From contig NZ_QMED01000009.1 of the NCBI RefSeq assembly GCF_003286125.1, positions 62,001-126,000 on the forward strand: DNA of 64,000 nucleotides, given 5' to 3'. How positions within the stretch are numbered: the first letter of the stretch is position 1; the number at the start of each line of letters is the position of its first letter. The notes under the pieces were generated by a model that was not told the DNA's origin, did no database searches, and saw nothing but the letters and a program-made list of their open reading frames with translations. Below are positions 39,537 to 48,642 of the stretch, in pieces. The translations under genes and the position numbers were made by a program. The stretch comes from Algibacillus agarilyticus (GTDB taxonomy: Bacteria > Pseudomonadota > Gammaproteobacteria > Enterobacterales > Alteromonadaceae).

Positions 39537-40253
39537 ATGAACGATAACATTGACTTGCAAGAAGTCGCTAAATTTGACGAAATAGCACACAATTGGTGGG
39601 ATAAAGATCAAGAGTTTGCCCCTTTACACCGTATAAATCCTTGTCGTCTACATTACATACAAACGCATACTAACGGGTTATTTAACAAAAACGTCGTTGA
39701 TATTGGTTGTGGCGGCGGAATTTTAGCGAGTTCAATGGCTCAACAAGGTGCCGTTGTAACGGGAATTGATGCAGCGGAACAAGCCATTAAGGTGGCAAAG
39801 CTCCATGCTAAATCAGAAAATTTATCTATTAATTATCAATATACAACAGCCGAGCCATTTGCAATTGAACACTCTGAGATGTTTGATGTGGTCACTTGTA
39901 TGGAAATGCTAGAACATGTACCAGATCCGGCATCTGTCGTTGCAGCGGCTTGTAAACTTGTTAAACCAGGCGGATATTTATTTTGTTCAACTTTAAATAA
40001 GACACTTAGATCATACTTATTGGGTATTGTAGCAGCTGAACAGATACTCAATTTAGTCCCTAAAGGGACACATGAACATGATAAATTTATTCGACCATCC
40101 GCCTTAATTAAGATGATTGAACAAAATGGGTTAAAGGTACAAGACGCAAAAGGGTTGCATTATAATCCAATCACAAAAAGTGCAAGTTTAAATAATGATT
40201 TAGCCGTTAACTACCTATTATTTGCGAGAAAACCGAATGAAAACAATCTTTAA
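39537..40253 (+). CDS. ubiG: Ubiquinone biosynthesis O-methyltransferase UbiG
   Basis: SAM-dependent methyltransferase that carries out both O-methylations in ubiquinone synthesis. The 238 residues start MNDNIDLQEVAKFDEIAHNWWD, and the SAM site is VVDIGCGGGILASSMA near residues 50-66. The membrane-binding segment near PKGTHEHDKFIRPS is also as in the family. The ATG at 39537 is preferred because AAGGTGGA lies ten bases before it; a GTG five codons upstream overlaps this ribosome site. The gene diverges from gyrA and overlaps the next gene by 17 bases, as in Pseudomonas and other relatives. Confidence 0.96.
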   Translation: MNDNIDLQEVAKFDEIAHNWWDKDQEFAPLHRINPCRLHYIQTHTNGLFNKNVVDIGCGGGILASSMAQQGAVVTGIDAAEQAIKVAKLHAKSENLSINYQYTTAEPFAIEHSEMFDVVTCMEMLEHVPDPASVVAAACKLVKPGGYLFCSTLNKTLRSYLLGIVAAEQILNLVPKGTHEHDKFIRPSALIKMIEQNGLKVQDAKGLHYNPITKSASLNNDLAVNYLLFARKPNENNL

Positions 40254-40935
40254 ACCCGACGCGGTTCTTTTTGATTTAGATGGCACTTTACTTGATACTG
40301 CTCACGATTTAGGTAATGCCCTCAATAAGTTATTAAAGACATTAAATTTACCATCAAAAGCATATGACGAGTACCGCGATTCAGCATCCCATGGTTCGTA
40401 TGGCATGCTTAAAATTGGATTAGGTGAGTTATATGATAGCTTGATCACTGAAGATCTTAGACAACAGTTTTTAGACCATTACGAAGCTGAAATAAATAAA
40501 TCAACCGTATTTTTTAATGGCATCGAACAGCTTATCGACTTGCTTGATATAAATAAAATACCGTGGGGAATCGTGACGAACAAACCGGGATATTTAACTG
40601 ACCAATTAGCAGTGCAATATTCAGCGCTTAAAAACTGCAAAGTGATAATTTCTGGCGATACGCTACCCGAGAGAAAGCCCCACCCTGCTCCAGTACTTTA
40701 CGCTGCCAATAAAATGAATATACAACCTGAAAAATGTTGGTATGTCGGCGATGCTGTTCGCGATATTCAAGCAGGTAATGCCGCAAAAATGTATACCGTA
40801 CTGGCTGAATGGGGTTATACAAAAGATCTATTACCTGTAAAAGATTGGCAGGCTGATGTTTTAACAAAAACCCCTCATGATTTAACAAAGCTAATACAAA
40901 GAAAATTAAACGAACAAGCAAAAGCAGGCAAATAA
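40237..40935 (+). CDS. HAD-IA phosphatase, MupP or phosphoglycolate phosphatase type
   Basis: HAD-superfamily phosphatase of 232 residues. Motif I is DAVLFDLDGTLLDT, motif II is in PWGIVTNKPGYL, motif III is the lysine in ERKPHPAPVLYAA, and motif IV is YVGDAVRDIQAGNAA. Sequence alone fits phosphoglycolate phosphatase (Gph). The position, overlapping the end of ubiG and close to gyrA, is that of MupP in Pseudomonas, the N-acetylmuramate 6-phosphate phosphatase of cell-wall recycling. I favour MupP from the neighbourhood but leave the symbol empty. I set the start at the ATG at 40237; an earlier in-frame start lies at 40222. Confidence 0.85.
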   Translation: MKTIFKPDAVLFDLDGTLLDTAHDLGNALNKLLKTLNLPSKAYDEYRDSASHGSYGMLKIGLGELYDSLITEDLRQQFLDHYEAEINKSTVFFNGIEQLIDLLDINKIPWGIVTNKPGYLTDQLAVQYSALKNCKVIISGDTLPERKPHPAPVLYAANKMNIQPEKCWYVGDAVRDIQAGNAAKMYTVLAEWGYTKDLLPVKDWQADVLTKTPHDLTKLIQRKLNEQAKAGK

Positions 40936-41282
40936 ATCAAATAAATTCTTATTACTTTTAACTCTAAACTAACACCCGATTTGCTAACCTTTTTTTTCAA
41001 AAAAAACTTTTTTTTATAAGTGTTTGCAAAGTCGCTGAGCTTATAAAAACTAGCGTCTAAAAGTGAGTGTGCACTAACAAATTATTTTTGTGTTTTTATA
41101 CGCTCATTTAACAAGCAAGTTGGATCTTGCTTTACAATCAAAACCTCATTATCTTGTGGTCAAATTAGTAATTAACCCTACATCTTGTGTATGACATTTT
41201 AATGAGAATTAATTTTCATGAGGTTCAGGGGACGTTATTTAACCAATTAAAATTATAATATTTACCAACATTAGGCGTAATC
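40936..41282. other. Upstream region of the nrd operon
   Basis: A gene-free region of 347 bases in front of nrdA. It has poly-T and poly-A runs near 40991-41015, two NrdR-like boxes (listed separately) and an inverted repeat TGAGAAT-TA-ATTTTCA at 41203-41218 that loosely recalls a Fur site. No clear terminator for the HAD phosphatase gene is seen. Confidence 0.5.
41144..41190 (+). promoter_or_regulatory. Pair of NrdR boxes upstream of nrdA
   Basis: CCTCATTATCTTGTGG (41144-41159) and ACCCTACATCTTGTGT (41175-41190) both resemble the NrdR consensus acaCwAtATaTwGtgt. Their centres are 31 bases apart, the spacing usual for paired boxes. NrdR represses ribonucleotide reductase genes when dATP is high. 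Confidence 0.75.
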
Positions 41283-43556
41283 ATGAGTGAGCAGCTTTTC
41301 GTTAAAAAACGAAACGGATTAAAAGAAAAACTGGATCTAGAAAAAATACATCAAGTGATAACATGGGCAGCCAAAAATCTTGATAATGTTTCGGTTTCTC
41401 AAGTAGAAATGAAATCGCAAATCCAATTTTTTGACGATATTAATACGGCCACGATCCATGAAACGTTGATCAAATCAGCAGCAGATTTAATCTCGGAAGA
41501 AACGCCTAATTATCAATATTTAGCCGCTCGGTTAGCTATTTTCCATTTACGTAAGCGTGCGTTTGGTCAATTTGAACCTCCTCATTTATATGATCACGTT
41601 GTCGCATTAACTGAAGCTGAACGTTATGATCGTCATCTGTTAGAAGATTACACAAAAGAAGAGTTCGAACATATGAACTCGGTAATGGATCATACTCGTG
41701 ATTTAAACTTTTCATACGCAGCCGTTAAGCAATTAGAAGGTAAATATCTAGTTCAAAACCGAGTCACAGGTGAAATTTTTGAAAGCCCGCAGTTCTTATA
41801 TATGTTGGTTGCCGCTTGTTTATTTAGTAAATACCCGCAAGAAACTCGCATGGATTACATCACTCGTTTTTATGATGCGATTTCTACTTTTAAAATTTCA
41901 TTACCAACCCCAATCATGGCGGGTGTGCGCACACCAACTCGACAATTTAGTTCATGTGTTTTAATTGAATGTGGTGATAGCTTAGATTCAATTAATGCCA
42001 CCGCGAGTTCGATTGTAAAATATGTAAGTCAACGCGCCGGTATTGGTATCAACGCGGGTCGAATTAGAGCCGAAGGTAGTACAATTAGAAGTGGCGAAGC
42101 TTACCACACCGGTTGTATTCCTTTTTACAAGTACTTTCAAACAGCCGTTAAAAGTTGTTCACAAGGTGGTGTTCGAGGCGGTGCAGCAACGCTTTTTTAC
42201 CCACTTTGGCACCTTGAAGTTGAATCATTATTAGTGCTTAAAAATAACCGCGGTGTTGAAGAAAATCGTGTTAGACATTTAGATTATGGCGTGCAATTTA
42301 ATAAATTAATGTATACACGTTTAATCAAAGATGAGCATATAACCTTATTTAGCCCTTCAGATGTTCCGGGTTTATATGAAGCCTTCTTTGCTGATCAAAC
42401 TGAGTTTGAAACACTCTATGTAAAATATGAACAAGATACATCTATTCGCCAACGCAAAATTAAAGCATCTGAACTCTTTGGTTTATTTGCTCAAGAGCGT
42501 GCATCAACCGGCCGTATATACTTACAAAATGTAGATCACTGTAATACACACAGTCCATTTGATCCAAAAGTCGCACCGGTCAGACAAAGTAACTTATGCC
42601 TTGAAATCGCACTTCCAACTAAGCCACTTGATCACGTACATGATGAAGAAGGTGAAATTGCCTTGTGTACACTTTCTGCCTTCAATTTAGGTGCTATTAG
42701 TGATTTATCAGAACTAGAAGAGCTAGCACATTTAACCGTGCGTGCGCTTGATAATTTATTGAGTTATCAAGACTATCCTATTCCTGCAGCTGAAAACGCG
42801 AGTATTAGTCGCAGAACACTGGGTGTAGGGGTAATCAACTTTGCTTACTATTTAGCGAAGAATGGCGTTCGATACTCAGATGGTTCAGCTAATAATTTAA
42901 CGCATAAGACATTTGAAGCCATTCAATATTATTTATTAAAAGCGTCAAATATATTGGCTCAAGAACAAGGTGCCTGCCCTAAATTCAATGAAACGACTTA
43001 TGCAAAAGGCATTTTGCCAATAGATACATACAAAAAAGACCTCGATAGCATCGTATCTGAACCCTTACACTTGGATTGGGAAACATTAAGAAAATCAATA
43101 GTTGAACACGGCTTACGTAACTCAACCTTATCAGCCTTAATGCCATCTGAAACATCATCTCAAATTTCCAATGCAACTAATGGCATTGAACCACCACGTG
43201 GTTTCATCAGTGTAAAAGCCAGTAAAGACGGTATTTTAAAACAAGTTGTGCCTGAGTTTGAAAGCTTACGCTTTAACTATGAACTGTTATGGAACATTCC
43301 ATCAAACAGAGGCTACTTACAATTAGTTGGGATCATGCAAAAATTTGTTGACCAAGCTATATCGGCCAACACCAATTACGATCCAACTAAATTTGAAAGC
43401 AATAAAGTGCCAATGAAGCAATTACTATCCGATCTATTATTAGCCTATAAACTGGGTGTTAAAACATTGTATTATCATAATACACGTGATGGTGCAGAAG
43501 ATGCCCAACAAGATCTAAAAGAAGAAGATTGCGCTGGCGGCGCTTGTAAGATATAA
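41283..43556 (+). CDS. nrdA: Class Ia ribonucleotide reductase, alpha subunit
   Basis: Catalytic subunit of aerobic ribonucleoside-diphosphate reductase, which makes dNDPs. The 757 residues contain an N-terminal ATP-cone (VKKRNGLKEKLDLEKIHQVI) for dATP inhibition, the substrate cysteines in QFSSCVLIECG and ALCTLSAFNLG, the thiyl-radical cysteine in SNLCLEIAL, and the C-terminal redox pair C750/C755 in EEDCAGGACKI. It is followed by nrdB and yfaE, and preceded by two NrdR-like boxes. The glutaredoxin or thioredoxin that reduces it is not in the window. Confidence 0.98.
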   Translation: MSEQLFVKKRNGLKEKLDLEKIHQVITWAAKNLDNVSVSQVEMKSQIQFFDDINTATIHETLIKSAADLISEETPNYQYLAARLAIFHLRKRAFGQFEPPHLYDHVVALTEAERYDRHLLEDYTKEEFEHMNSVMDHTRDLNFSYAAVKQLEGKYLVQNRVTGEIFESPQFLYMLVAACLFSKYPQETRMDYITRFYDAISTFKISLPTPIMAGVRTPTRQFSSCVLIECGDSLDSINATASSIVKYVSQRAGIGINAGRIRAEGSTIRSGEAYHTGCIPFYKYFQTAVKSCSQGGVRGGAATLFYPLWHLEVESLLVLKNNRGVEENRVRHLDYGVQFNKLMYTRLIKDEHITLFSPSDVPGLYEAFFADQTEFETLYVKYEQDTSIRQRKIKASELFGLFAQERASTGRIYLQNVDHCNTHSPFDPKVAPVRQSNLCLEIALPTKPLDHVHDEEGEIALCTLSAFNLGAISDLSELEELAHLTVRALDNLLSYQDYPIPAAENASISRRTLGVGVINFAYYLAKNGVRYSDGSANNLTHKTFEAIQYYLLKASNILAQEQGACPKFNETTYAKGILPIDTYKKDLDSIVSEPLHLDWETLRKSIVEHGLRNSTLSALMPSETSSQISNATNGIEPPRGFISVKASKDGILKQVVPEFESLRFNYELLWNIPSNRGYLQLVGIMQKFVDQAISANTNYDPTKFESNKVPMKQLLSDLLLAYKLGVKTLYYHNTRDGAEDAQQDLKEEDCAGGACKI

Positions 43557-43568
43557 CGTGACTTAAAA

Positions 43569-43598
43569 AAGCAAATAGCACAAAAGTGCTATTTGCTT
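43569..43598 (+). other. Perfect 13-bp hairpin between nrdA and nrdB
   Basis: AAGCAAATAGCAC and GTGCTATTTGCTT pair perfectly around loop AAAA, 13 bases after the nrdA stop. There is no T run after it, so it is more likely an mRNA stabiliser or processing site that sets the alpha-to-beta ratio than a full terminator. Confidence 0.65.
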
Positions 43599-43636
43599 AC
43601 CCTCTTAAACCTATCGAAGTGTAAACTGATTAAACC

Positions 43637-44767
43637 ATGAGCTATACAACCTTTAACCAAAAAAATACTGATTATATGCGCGAGCCAATGTTTTTTGGCA
43701 ACTTAGTTAATGTCGCGCGTTATGACAAGCAGAAGCACCCGATTTTTGAAAGACTTATCGAAAAACAGCTTAGTTTTTTTTGGCGTCCAGAAGAGGTCGA
43801 TGTCAGTAAAGATCGCATTGATTATCAGCGTTTATCAGAGCACGAAAAGCATATTTTTATCAGTAATTTAAAATATCAAACGCTGCTAGATAGTATTCAA
43901 GGCCGTTCACCTAATGTGGCTTTATTACCGATAGTATCATTACCCGAATTAGAAACTTGGATCGAGACATGGGCTTTTAGTGAAACGATACACAGTCGTT
44001 CATACACCCATATTATTCGAAATATTGTTAATGATCCGGGACTTGTATTTGATGATATCGTTGTTAATGAACATATAATTAAACGAGCGGATGATATATC
44101 TCACTACTATGATCAACTCATCCAAATGTGCCAACTGTATTACACTCAAGGTGAAGGTACTTTCAATGTTGAAGGTAAAGACATTGTTGTTAGCAAGCGT
44201 GAAATGAAACGTCTAACTTATTTGTGTGTTGTCGCGGTTAATGTACTTGAAGCCATTCGATTTTATGTCAGCTTTGCCTGTAGTTTTGCTTTTGCAGAAC
44301 GTGAATTAATGGAAGGTAACGCCAAAATAATTAAGCTTATCGCACGTGATGAAGCTCTTCATTTAACCGGTACTCAGCATATGATAAATATCATGGCACA
44401 AGGTGAAGATGATCCAGAAATGGCTGAAATTGCTAAAGAATGCAGAGAAGATGCAATCGCAATTTTTAAAAATGCAGCTGAACAAGAAAAAGAGTGGGCT
44501 TCATACTTATTTAAAGACGGATCGATGATTGGTTTAAATAAAGATATATTAAGCCAATATGTTGAATATATCACCAATAGCCGAATGTCAAGTGTTGGGT
44601 TACCTAGCATATTCAATACAAATCAAAACCCTATCCCTTGGATAAATTCTTGGTTAGTTAGTGATAATGTTCAAGTTGCGCCTCAAGAAGCCGAAATTAG
44701 TTCGTATTTAGTTGGGCAAATTGATAGTGAGTTTGATGTAAACGAATTTGACGATTTTGAGCTTTAA
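43637..44767 (+). CDS. nrdB: Class Ia ribonucleotide reductase, beta subunit
   Basis: Small subunit that holds the diiron-tyrosyl radical centre and passes the radical to NrdA. The 376 residues include the iron and radical region [23 protein letters not shown], with the tyrosine at the place of E. coli Y122, and the second ligand set in [13 protein letters not shown]. The C-terminal tail ([14 protein letters not shown]) is the acidic peptide that docks into NrdA. It lies 80 bases after nrdA, with a hairpin in between, and 17 bases before yfaE. Confidence 0.98.
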   Translation: MSYTTFNQKNTDYMREPMFFGNLVNVARYDKQKHPIFERLIEKQLSFFWRPEEVDVSKDRIDYQRLSEHEKHIFISNLKYQTLLDSIQGRSPNVALLPIVSLPELETWIETWAFSETIHSRSYTHIIRNIVNDPGLVFDDIVVNEHIIKRADDISHYYDQLIQMCQLYYTQGEGTFNVEGKDIVVSKREMKRLTYLCVVAVNVLEAIRFYVSFACSFAFAERELMEGNAKIIKLIARDEALHLTGTQHMINIMAQGEDDPEMAEIAKECREDAIAIFKNAAEQEKEWASYLFKDGSMIGLNKDILSQYVEYITNSRMSSVGLPSIFNTNQNPIPWINSWLVSDNVQVAPQEAEISSYLVGQIDSEFDVNEFDDFEL

Positions 44768-44784
44768 TCCAGCTTTAACGACCC

Positions 44785-45054
44785 ATGTCGGATGAAATAG
44801 AATTTACGTTAGTCATGGACGACTTCAACGACAGTAAAAAAACGAACATTTTAGAATATCTTGAACAACAAGAATTAAATGTTCACTATCATTGCCGAGA
44901 TGGATTTTGCGGAGCCTGCCGCACACCACTCGTCAGTGGTGATATCCACTACCATAAAGAACCACTTGCATTTATTCGTTCTGGGGAGTTCTTGCCTTGT
45001 TGCAGTACACCTAAAACCAATTTAAAAATAACAGCGAAGCAAAATAGTAAATAG
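44785..45054 (+). CDS. yfaE: 2Fe-2S ferredoxin YfaE, diferric-tyrosyl cofactor maintenance
   Basis: Plant-type [2Fe-2S] ferredoxin of 89 residues. In E. coli YfaE reduces the NrdB diiron site for assembly and repair of the radical. The cluster ligands are visible: CRDGFCGACRTPL gives three cysteines and LPCCSTPK the fourth. Its place right after nrdB (17 bases) is the conserved one. A terminator follows about 100 bases after the stop. Confidence 0.93.
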   Translation: MSDEIEFTLVMDDFNDSKKTNILEYLEQQELNVHYHCRDGFCGACRTPLVSGDIHYHKEPLAFIRSGEFLPCCSTPKTNLKITAKQNSK

Positions 45055-45152
45055 CGTTCTATCTTACATTAGCAGTGATATCTAGATCACTTAACTACGT
45101 CAAATACATTACCTACTAACTAACGATATTATTCAGCCGCTTTAGAGCCAAA

Positions 45153-45178
45153 AAAAAGAGGTTTTTACACCTCTTTTT
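45153..45178 (+). terminator. Intrinsic terminator of the nrd operon
   Basis: AAAAAGAGGT and ACCTCTTTTT pair around a six-base loop, and the stem ends in a T run. Confidence 0.85.
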
Positions 45179-45191
45179 AGATTCGTATTTT

Positions 45192-45443
45192 ATACCAATC
45201 CATATAAATAAATGATCTCTCAGAATGCATCCAGCGGTTTTTGAACAAGGCGTCGGTGTACAGGAATGGTTGTTCCCTTTCAAATACCGATAACGCAGGT
45301 CAAAAGCCGCTGGGGCATTCCTTTCAGGCGAGTTTTAAATGCGCTTACTCTGTGTTGCTCGAACTCAAAAGAGCACCACTATTCTTTCATTTAAGCGCAT
45401 TTAAACGCTCGCTGAGTGGGCTCTTATTATTACGGATTGGTAT
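45192..45443. repeat. Dispersed 252-bp inverted-repeat element, copy 2
   Basis: Nearly identical to the copy at 58208, with about five differences in 252 bases. Terminal inverted repeats are TACCAATCCATATAAATAA on the left and the complement of TTATTATTACGGATTGGTA on the right. Two internal inverted pairs are clear: 45223-45246 with 45299-45320, and 45328-45347 with 45392-45412. The element is flanked on the right, with no gap, by a 55-base palindromic repeat of another family. A short open frame through it is not preserved in copy 1 and is not considered a gene. Confidence 0.9.
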
Positions 45444-45495
45444 TACCCAATATCTTCAACATGGTCATTCAGCACCTTGAAGTCACTTGGGTATA
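45441..45495. repeat. 55-base palindromic repeat, copy A
   Basis: An imperfect palindrome ending CACCTTGAAGTCACTTGGGTATA. A second copy of the same length lies at 58521-58575, with the right half almost identical. It lies 15 bases beyond the stop of the DUF2189 gene, so it may act as its 3' stem-loop. Confidence 0.8.
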
Positions 45496-45510
45496 TCATG
45501 TTTATCCTTG

Positions 45511-46302
45511 TTACATATATTTACGCTCTCGCTTAGTAGCAACGGTATCAATATAAGCATGCCAACTGGCAAAACCAAGTAAAGGCATTATCACTAAAAA
45601 GGCTAAAAAATAGGTCGCAAAACCAATCGCAACGCCAATCGCAATAATACTAGCCCAAAACAGCATAACGCCTTTATTAGACCAAACAGCATTGATACTA
45701 GTTAATACAGCCGTCATTAAATCAACTTTTCGTTCAACTAGTGTCGGTTGAGTAAAGGCACTGATCGTAAATACAAATGCAGCCAGTAATGCGCCTACAC
45801 CGGTACCGACTAATAAAAAGGGAATTAACTCAACAAAGTCGTCTCCGATATAGGGTGGATATAACGCATGTATAATAGAGGCGACACGTAACCAAAAAAT
45901 CATAGAAACAAGCAGTAAAATAGCAAATGCCCATTCATGCACGCTATTACGATGGATCGCACAAATTGAATGCCATAATGACGGCGTGTGGCCTTTTTCA
46001 AATTCCCAGCTGACATCGTATAAACCAGCGGCTAAAAAAGGTCCAAGCATCATAAATGCAACTACCGCAGGTCCTGCAACTAAATAATTATCGGTTAATG
46101 ATACAAGGTAAGTAATTAAAATAGGTATGACACAGAACACCATGCCATAAAAAAGCGTGATAAGCGGTGCTTTAAACATATCATTTAGGCCAAGCTTAAG
46201 CCATTTAATAGGATCACCCCAATCAAGTTCGTTACAAGGTATTACACGGCCGAGCTCATTATCATGCAGCGCGTTTTTTTCCTTTCTCATAGCATGCGAC
46301 AT
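45511..46302 (-). CDS. DUF2189 family integral membrane protein
   Basis: Inner-membrane protein of about 263 residues with six hydrophobic helices, matching the DUF2189 family, whose function is not known. The soluble N-terminus leads into WLKLGLNDMFKAPLITLFYGM, the family's conserved entry into the first helix, and a later GPFLAAGLYDVSWEFEKGH loop is typical. I place the start at 46302 because AGAGGA lies just upstream of that ATG; an ATG eight codons earlier has no site. It faces the nrd operon, with two repeat elements between. Confidence 0.8.
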   Translation of the reverse strand: MSHAMRKEKNALHDNELGRVIPCNELDWGDPIKWLKLGLNDMFKAPLITLFYGMVFCVIPILITYLVSLTDNYLVAGPAVVAFMMLGPFLAAGLYDVSWEFEKGHTPSLWHSICAIHRNSVHEWAFAILLLVSMIFWLRVASIIHALYPPYIGDDFVELIPFLLVGTGVGALLAAFVFTISAFTQPTLVERKVDLMTAVLTSINAVWSNKGVMLFWASIIAIGVAIGFATYFLAFLVIMPLLGFASWHAYIDTVATKRERKYM

Positions 46303-46810
46303 AATTGCTTCCTCTTTTGATCCCAAATGGTTTTTAGTGCTTCTTATTTAGGCGAGTCATAAAATCTGACTTTTTTCGCTTAAAGAGCATTTACGATAAT
46401 ATTCAAAACAGATTTACGAATTAAAAATTTGTTTCTTATTACTAAGTATTGATTAAAAATTATATTTTTGTAGTTTTTGTAACCAATTTTTTACAATTTA
46501 ATTAGATCAGAATACCTAAAAACACTTTAAACACTTAAAATCAGCAACTTAGAAAACAGAAGCGATTAAATTAATATGTAATAAAAATGTAACTACATAA
46601 ATAAAAATCCAAGAATAGAAAAATAAAGTCATTGCCGTCAGGTTAAATAGAAAATAACGTTAAATTGTTCTAAATACACAGATAAAAAATCAGGTACGGG
46701 GGAAGGAAATAAAAATAATATTTTTTATATATTTAGCTTCACATCAGCTTAGACTTAAGTTAGTTTTGCACATTGAACCCTCTATTTAATTTTTAACATT
46801 AGGAACAAAA
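46303..46810. other. AT-rich divergent region, DUF2189 gene to alaA
   Basis: About 500 very AT-rich bases between two diverging genes, presumably holding both promoters. I see no gene, no convincing palindromic operator and no repeat element in it. Confidence 0.4.
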
Positions 46811-48025
46811 GTGAGCGAAATAAAGCAATCCGATAAATTAAGACATGTTTGTTATGAGATTCGTGGTCCCGTGGCCAAAGAAGCGAAGCGCCTAGAAGAA
46901 GAAGGCCATAAAATTCTTAAACTTAATATCGGTAACCCAGCTCCTTTTGGTTTTGATGCCCCTGACGACATCTTAAAAGATGTGATCCGTAATTTACCTC
47001 AATCACAAGGTTATTGTGATTCAAAAGGTATTTATTCAGCACGGGTTGCAGTGATGCAATATTATCAGCAAAAAAATATCCATAACCTCAACATTGAAAA
47101 TATTTTTATTGGTAATGGCGTTTCTGAATTAATTGTTATGGCCATGCAAGCTTTACTTAACACCGAAGATGAAGTTCTCATACCCGCTCCAGATTACCCA
47201 TTATGGACAGCGGCTGTTGCCTTATCTGGTGGTAAACCGGTTCATTATATTTGCGATGAACAAGCTGATTGGTACCCCGATATTAAAGATATCGAAAGTC
47301 GTATAACCGAAAAAACAAAAGCGATTGTCTTAATTAATCCGAATAACCCCACCGGTGCGGTTTATGATAAAAACATGGTACTGGAGTTACTCGAAGTCGC
47401 GCGTAAACATAATTTGATTGTATTTAGTGATGAAATATATGACAAAGTGCTTTACGGAGATGTAGTACATCACCCAACGGCCAGTTTAGCTGATGATTTA
47501 TTTGTTGTTACGTTTGGTGGTTTATCTAAAAATTATCGTATAGCGGGCTTTAGAGCGGGCTGGATGGTATTAAGTGGAGCGACTTATCGCGCGATTGATT
47601 ATATTGAAGGGTTAAACATGCTCGCTTCAATGCGTTTGTGTGCCAATGTACCCTGTCAACATGCGATACAAACCGCATTAGGAGGTTACCAAAGTATAAA
47701 CGAACTCATCGTACCGGGTGGTCGTTTATACGAGCAAAGTCAATTCGCCTATGAGCGAGTCAATCAAATTGAGGGTCTAAGTTGTGTTAAACCACTAGGT
47801 GCAATGTATATTTTCCCTAAATTAGACCAAAAGAAATTTAAAATCAAAGATGATCAAAAAATGATCATTGATTTTTTACGCCAAGAAAAAGTCCTGATGG
47901 TACATGGTACCGGTTTTAACTGGCCAACTCCCGATCACTTCCGGCTTGTCACGCTACCACATGTAGAAGTATTGTCTGAAGCATTTGATAAACTAGAACG
48001 TTTTTTACATAGCTATCGTCAATAA
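46811..48025 (+). CDS. alaA: Alanine aminotransferase AlaA
   Basis: PLP-dependent aminotransferase of 404 residues, close in sequence to E. coli AlaA (YfbQ), which makes alanine from pyruvate and glutamate. Conserved stretches include RGPVAKEAKRLEEEGHKILK, LNIGNPAPFGFDAPDDIL, VLINPNNPTGAVYDKNM and the PLP lysine in GGLSKNYRIAGFRAGW. Translation starts at a GTG at 46811, with TAGGAAC a few bases upstream. It is four bases from yfbR, as in E. coli. Confidence 0.95.
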   Translation: MSEIKQSDKLRHVCYEIRGPVAKEAKRLEEEGHKILKLNIGNPAPFGFDAPDDILKDVIRNLPQSQGYCDSKGIYSARVAVMQYYQQKNIHNLNIENIFIGNGVSELIVMAMQALLNTEDEVLIPAPDYPLWTAAVALSGGKPVHYICDEQADWYPDIKDIESRITEKTKAIVLINPNNPTGAVYDKNMVLELLEVARKHNLIVFSDEIYDKVLYGDVVHHPTASLADDLFVVTFGGLSKNYRIAGFRAGWMVLSGATYRAIDYIEGLNMLASMRLCANVPCQHAIQTALGGYQSINELIVPGGRLYEQSQFAYERVNQIEGLSCVKPLGAMYIFPKLDQKKFKIKDDQKMIIDFLRQEKVLMVHGTGFNWPTPDHFRLVTLPHVEVLSEAFDKLERFLHSYRQ

Positions 48026-48029
48026 AATT

Positions 48030-48632
48030 ATGCAAACAACATCAAGTCACTTTTTTGCACATATGGCCCGGTTAAAACTCATTAACCGTTGGCCTTTAAT
48101 GCGCAATACACAAATTGAAAATGTGCAAGAGCACAGCCTACAAGTTGCGATGATCGCTCATGCTTTAGCGGTCATACGTAATGAATATTTTGACGGAAAT
48201 ATTGATGCAAATGCAATCGCAACACTCGCTTTATTTCATGATGCCTCAGAAGTCTTGACGGGGGACTTACCCAGCCCTGTAAAATATTTTAATAGCACGA
48301 TAGCAAGTGAATATAAGAAAATAGAGAGTATTGCCGAGCAAAAACTGGTTGATATGTTACCTGAAAGGCTACAAGCGTATTATAAGCCGCTAGTTTGCTC
48401 AGATTTACACAACAAAGATGATTACCGTTTGGTCAAAGCCGCTGATATTATTAGTGCTTATTTAAAAACAGTCGAAGAGATCAGCGCTGGTAATAATGAA
48501 TTTAAAAAGGCACATAATAAACTTAAAATCCAACTCGACAATATTAAACTGCCAGAAGTCGAGTTATTTAAACAAACCTTTATTAATAGCTTCAAACTCA
48601 GCCTAGACGAAATAACAGATAACGAATTATAA
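48030..48632 (+). CDS. yfbR: 5'-deoxynucleotidase YfbR
   Basis: HD-domain phosphohydrolase of 200 residues that removes phosphate from deoxyribonucleoside 5'-monophosphates. The metal-binding motifs are present: EHSLQVAMIAHALA, ALFHDASEVLTGDLPSPVKYF with the HD pair, and KAADIISAYLK with the late aspartate. It immediately follows alaA, the same pair as yfbQ-yfbR in E. coli. It ends ten bases before the convergent phosphoribosyltransferase gene. Confidence 0.94.
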   Translation: MQTTSSHFFAHMARLKLINRWPLMRNTQIENVQEHSLQVAMIAHALAVIRNEYFDGNIDANAIATLALFHDASEVLTGDLPSPVKYFNSTIASEYKKIESIAEQKLVDMLPERLQAYYKPLVCSDLHNKDDYRLVKAADIISAYLKTVEEISAGNNEFKKAHNKLKIQLDNIKLPEVELFKQTFINSFKLSLDEITDNEL

Positions 48633-48642
48633 AGTCAAAAAC

